Source: an uncultured Collinsella sp. (GTDB lineage Bacteria; Actinomycetota; Coriobacteriia; Coriobacteriales; Coriobacteriaceae). Taken from it: 5,481 nucleotides of DNA. The notes beneath the pieces were generated by a model. It was not told the DNA's origin. It did no database searches and saw nothing but the letters and a program-made list of their open reading frames with translations. A program made the translations under genes and the position numbers. The stretch lies in contig CABUZD010000122.1 of assembly GCA_902495945.1 (NCBI GenBank), positions 1 to 5,481 of the forward strand, written 5' to 3'. Positions 4,203 through 5,481 of the stretch are shown piece by piece (within the stretch, counting starts at the first letter, position 1; every line of letters starts with the position of its first letter).

Positions 4203-5481
4203 ATGGCAAAAAACACCGCAAACTATGGTAACGACAGTATTCGTCAGCTCAAGGACGAGGAGCGCGTACGCCTGCGCCCCGCCGTCATCTTTGGCTCAGA
4301 CGGACTCGATGGCTGTGCACACGCTGCCTTCGAGATCCTGTCCAACGCCGTTGACGAGGCGCGCCAGGGCTACGGCAAGCTCATCACCCTTACCGCCTTT
4401 CGCGATGGCTCTATCCAGGTAGAGGACAATGGCCGTGGCTGCCCGCTCGACTGGAACCCTTCCGAGAAGCGCTTTAACTGGGAGCTCGTCTTTTGCGAGC
4501 TCTACGCCGGCGGCAAATATAACAACAACCAAGGCGGCGACTACGACTTCTCGCTCGGCACCAACGGCCTGGGCTCCTGCGCGACTCAGTACGCCTCCGA
4601 GTACATGGACGTCACGGTTTGGCGCGACGGCAACAAGTACTCTCTGCACTTTAAAAAGGGCAAGGTCGTCGGCGCCAAGAAGAAGGCACTCGAGATTGAG
4701 CCCAGCGACGAGAACCGCACCGGCACCACTATCAAGTGGCGCCCCGATCTTGAGGTCTTTACCTCCATCAGCATTCCCCACGATTGGTATCGCGAGACCA
4801 TGCGCCGTCAGGCGGTGGTCAACGCCAACGTGACCTTCCGCCTGCGCATTGAGGGCGACGATGGCGAGTTTTCCGAAGAGGACTTTTGCTACCCCAAGGG
4901 CATCGAGGACTACGTGCTCGAGAAGGTCGGTACCGACTACCTCACCGAGCCCTTCTTTATCGAGGCCGACCGTCGCGGTCGCGATCGCGAGGACCTGCCC
5001 GATTACAACGTCAAGATTACCGCGTGCATGTGCTTCTCGCGCACCTTCATGATGCAGGAGTACTACCACAACTCATCGTGGCTCGAGAACGGCGGCTCAC
5101 CCCAGAAGGCGGCCCGTAGTGCTCTGACCAGCGCCATCGATGCCTACATTAAGCAACAGGGCAAATACAACAAAAACGAGAGCGGTATTAAGTGGCAGGA
5201 CGTCCAGGACTGTCTGGTGCTGGTGACCAACTGCTTCTCCACCCAGACGTCCTACGAAAACCAGACCAAGAAGGCCATCAATAACCGCTTTATCCAGCAG
5301 GCCATGACGGCATTCTTTAAGGAGCGCCTCTCGACCTACCTGATCGAGAACAAAGACGCCGCCAACAAGATCATGGAACAGGTGCTCATCAACAAGCGCT
5401 CGCGCGAGAACGCCGAAAAGACGCGTCAGAGTATCAAGACCAACCTGCAGCAAAAGACCGACATGGCCAACCGCGTGCAGA
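4203..5481 (+). CDS. GyrB/ParE-like DNA topoisomerase subunit B (3' truncated)
   Basis: This is the ATPase subunit of a type IIA topoisomerase. It binds and hydrolyses ATP to drive DNA strand passage together with a GyrA/ParC-type partner, whose gene is not in the window. The 426 visible residues cover the GHKL ATPase and transducer domains. The N-box EILSNAVDEA has the likely catalytic glutamate at 44 and Asn48. DNGRG is at 75-79, AGGKYNNN at 102-109 and the ATP-lid glycines GTNGLGS at 119-125. The QTK motif, whose lysine contacts the ATP phosphate, is at 354-356. The sequence departs from housekeeping GyrB: RLRPAVIFGSDG replaces the usual RKRPGMYIG, and NPS replaces a standard loop. It matches the separate paralogue form I know from Clostridia and Coriobacteriia, so I give no symbol. 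The Toprim domain should follow beyond the right edge. Codon use is GC-rich and regular. An SOS box lies upstream. Confidence 0.9.
   Translation, partial: MAKNTANYGNDSIRQLKDEERVRLRPAVIFGSDGLDGCAHAAFEILSNAVDEARQGYGKLITLTAFRDGSIQVEDNGRGCPLDWNPSEKRFNWELVFCELYAGGKYNNNQGGDYDFSLGTNGLGSCATQYASEYMDVTVWRDGNKYSLHFKKGKVVGAKKKALEIEPSDENRTGTTIKWRPDLEVFTSISIPHDWYRETMRRQAVVNANVTFRLRIEGDDGEFSEEDFCYPKGIEDYVLEKVGTDYLTEPFFIEADRRGRDREDLPDYNVKITACMCFSRTFMMQEYYHNSSWLENGGSPQKAARSALTSAIDAYIKQQGKYNKNESGIKWQDVQDCLVLVTNCFSTQTSYENQTKKAINNRFIQQAMTAFFKERLSTYLIENKDAANKIMEQVLINKRSRENAEKTRQSIKTNLQQKTDMANRVQ

Noticed and set aside
4296..5069. Minus-strand frame of 257 codons opposite the topoisomerase gene
   Set aside because: It is a mirror of the GC-rich codons of the plus-strand gene. 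Its Val/Leu/Ala-rich product has no recognisable domain.

Overview
The window looks like a chromosomal segment of a moderately GC-rich Gram-positive actinobacterium, most likely a Collinsella-like member of the Coriobacteriia. This rests on four things seen in the sequence: a surface protein ending in a sortase-type anchor, a lipoprotein signal, an actinobacterial/Gram-positive type SOS box, and a type IIA topoisomerase B subunit of the divergent form I associate with Clostridia and Coriobacteriia. The organism call is inference, because no rRNA or other marker gene is present.

Layout. Positions 1-156 hold the 3' end of a plus-strand cell-wall-anchored protein. Positions 247-1071 hold a minus-strand two-gene unit, a small XRE-type regulator followed by a four-pass membrane protein. 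The two genes are translationally coupled and read from a strong sigma-A-type promoter (1120-1148) flanked by repeated operator-like sequences. Positions 1310-2326 hold a minus-strand lipoprotein. Each of these two minus-strand units ends in a copy of the same 61-bp terminator-containing repeat (178-238 and 1221-1281). Positions 2327-2741 carry no convincing intact gene, but 2642-2722 looks like the broken N-terminus of a different ATPase. Positions 2742-3950 hold a minus-strand AAA/DUF4143 ATPase that is cut 34 codons short by an in-frame amber codon; the remaining 33 codons are still readable after it. Positions 3951-4202 are an AT-rich divergent intergenic region with an 11-bp perfect inverted repeat and a near-perfect LexA (SOS) box. 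Position 4203 to the right edge is the N-terminal ATPase and transducer part of a GyrB/ParE-like topoisomerase subunit.

How the parts relate. The regulator/membrane-protein pair is a self-contained module that probably autoregulates. The lipoprotein is a separate transcription unit. The ATPase, its AT-rich upstream region and the ATPase remnant next to it form a lower-GC accessory patch that appears to be decaying. The topoisomerase gene is the most conserved element, and its upstream SOS box suggests DNA-damage control. I found no tRNA, rRNA, CRISPR array, transposase or integrase.
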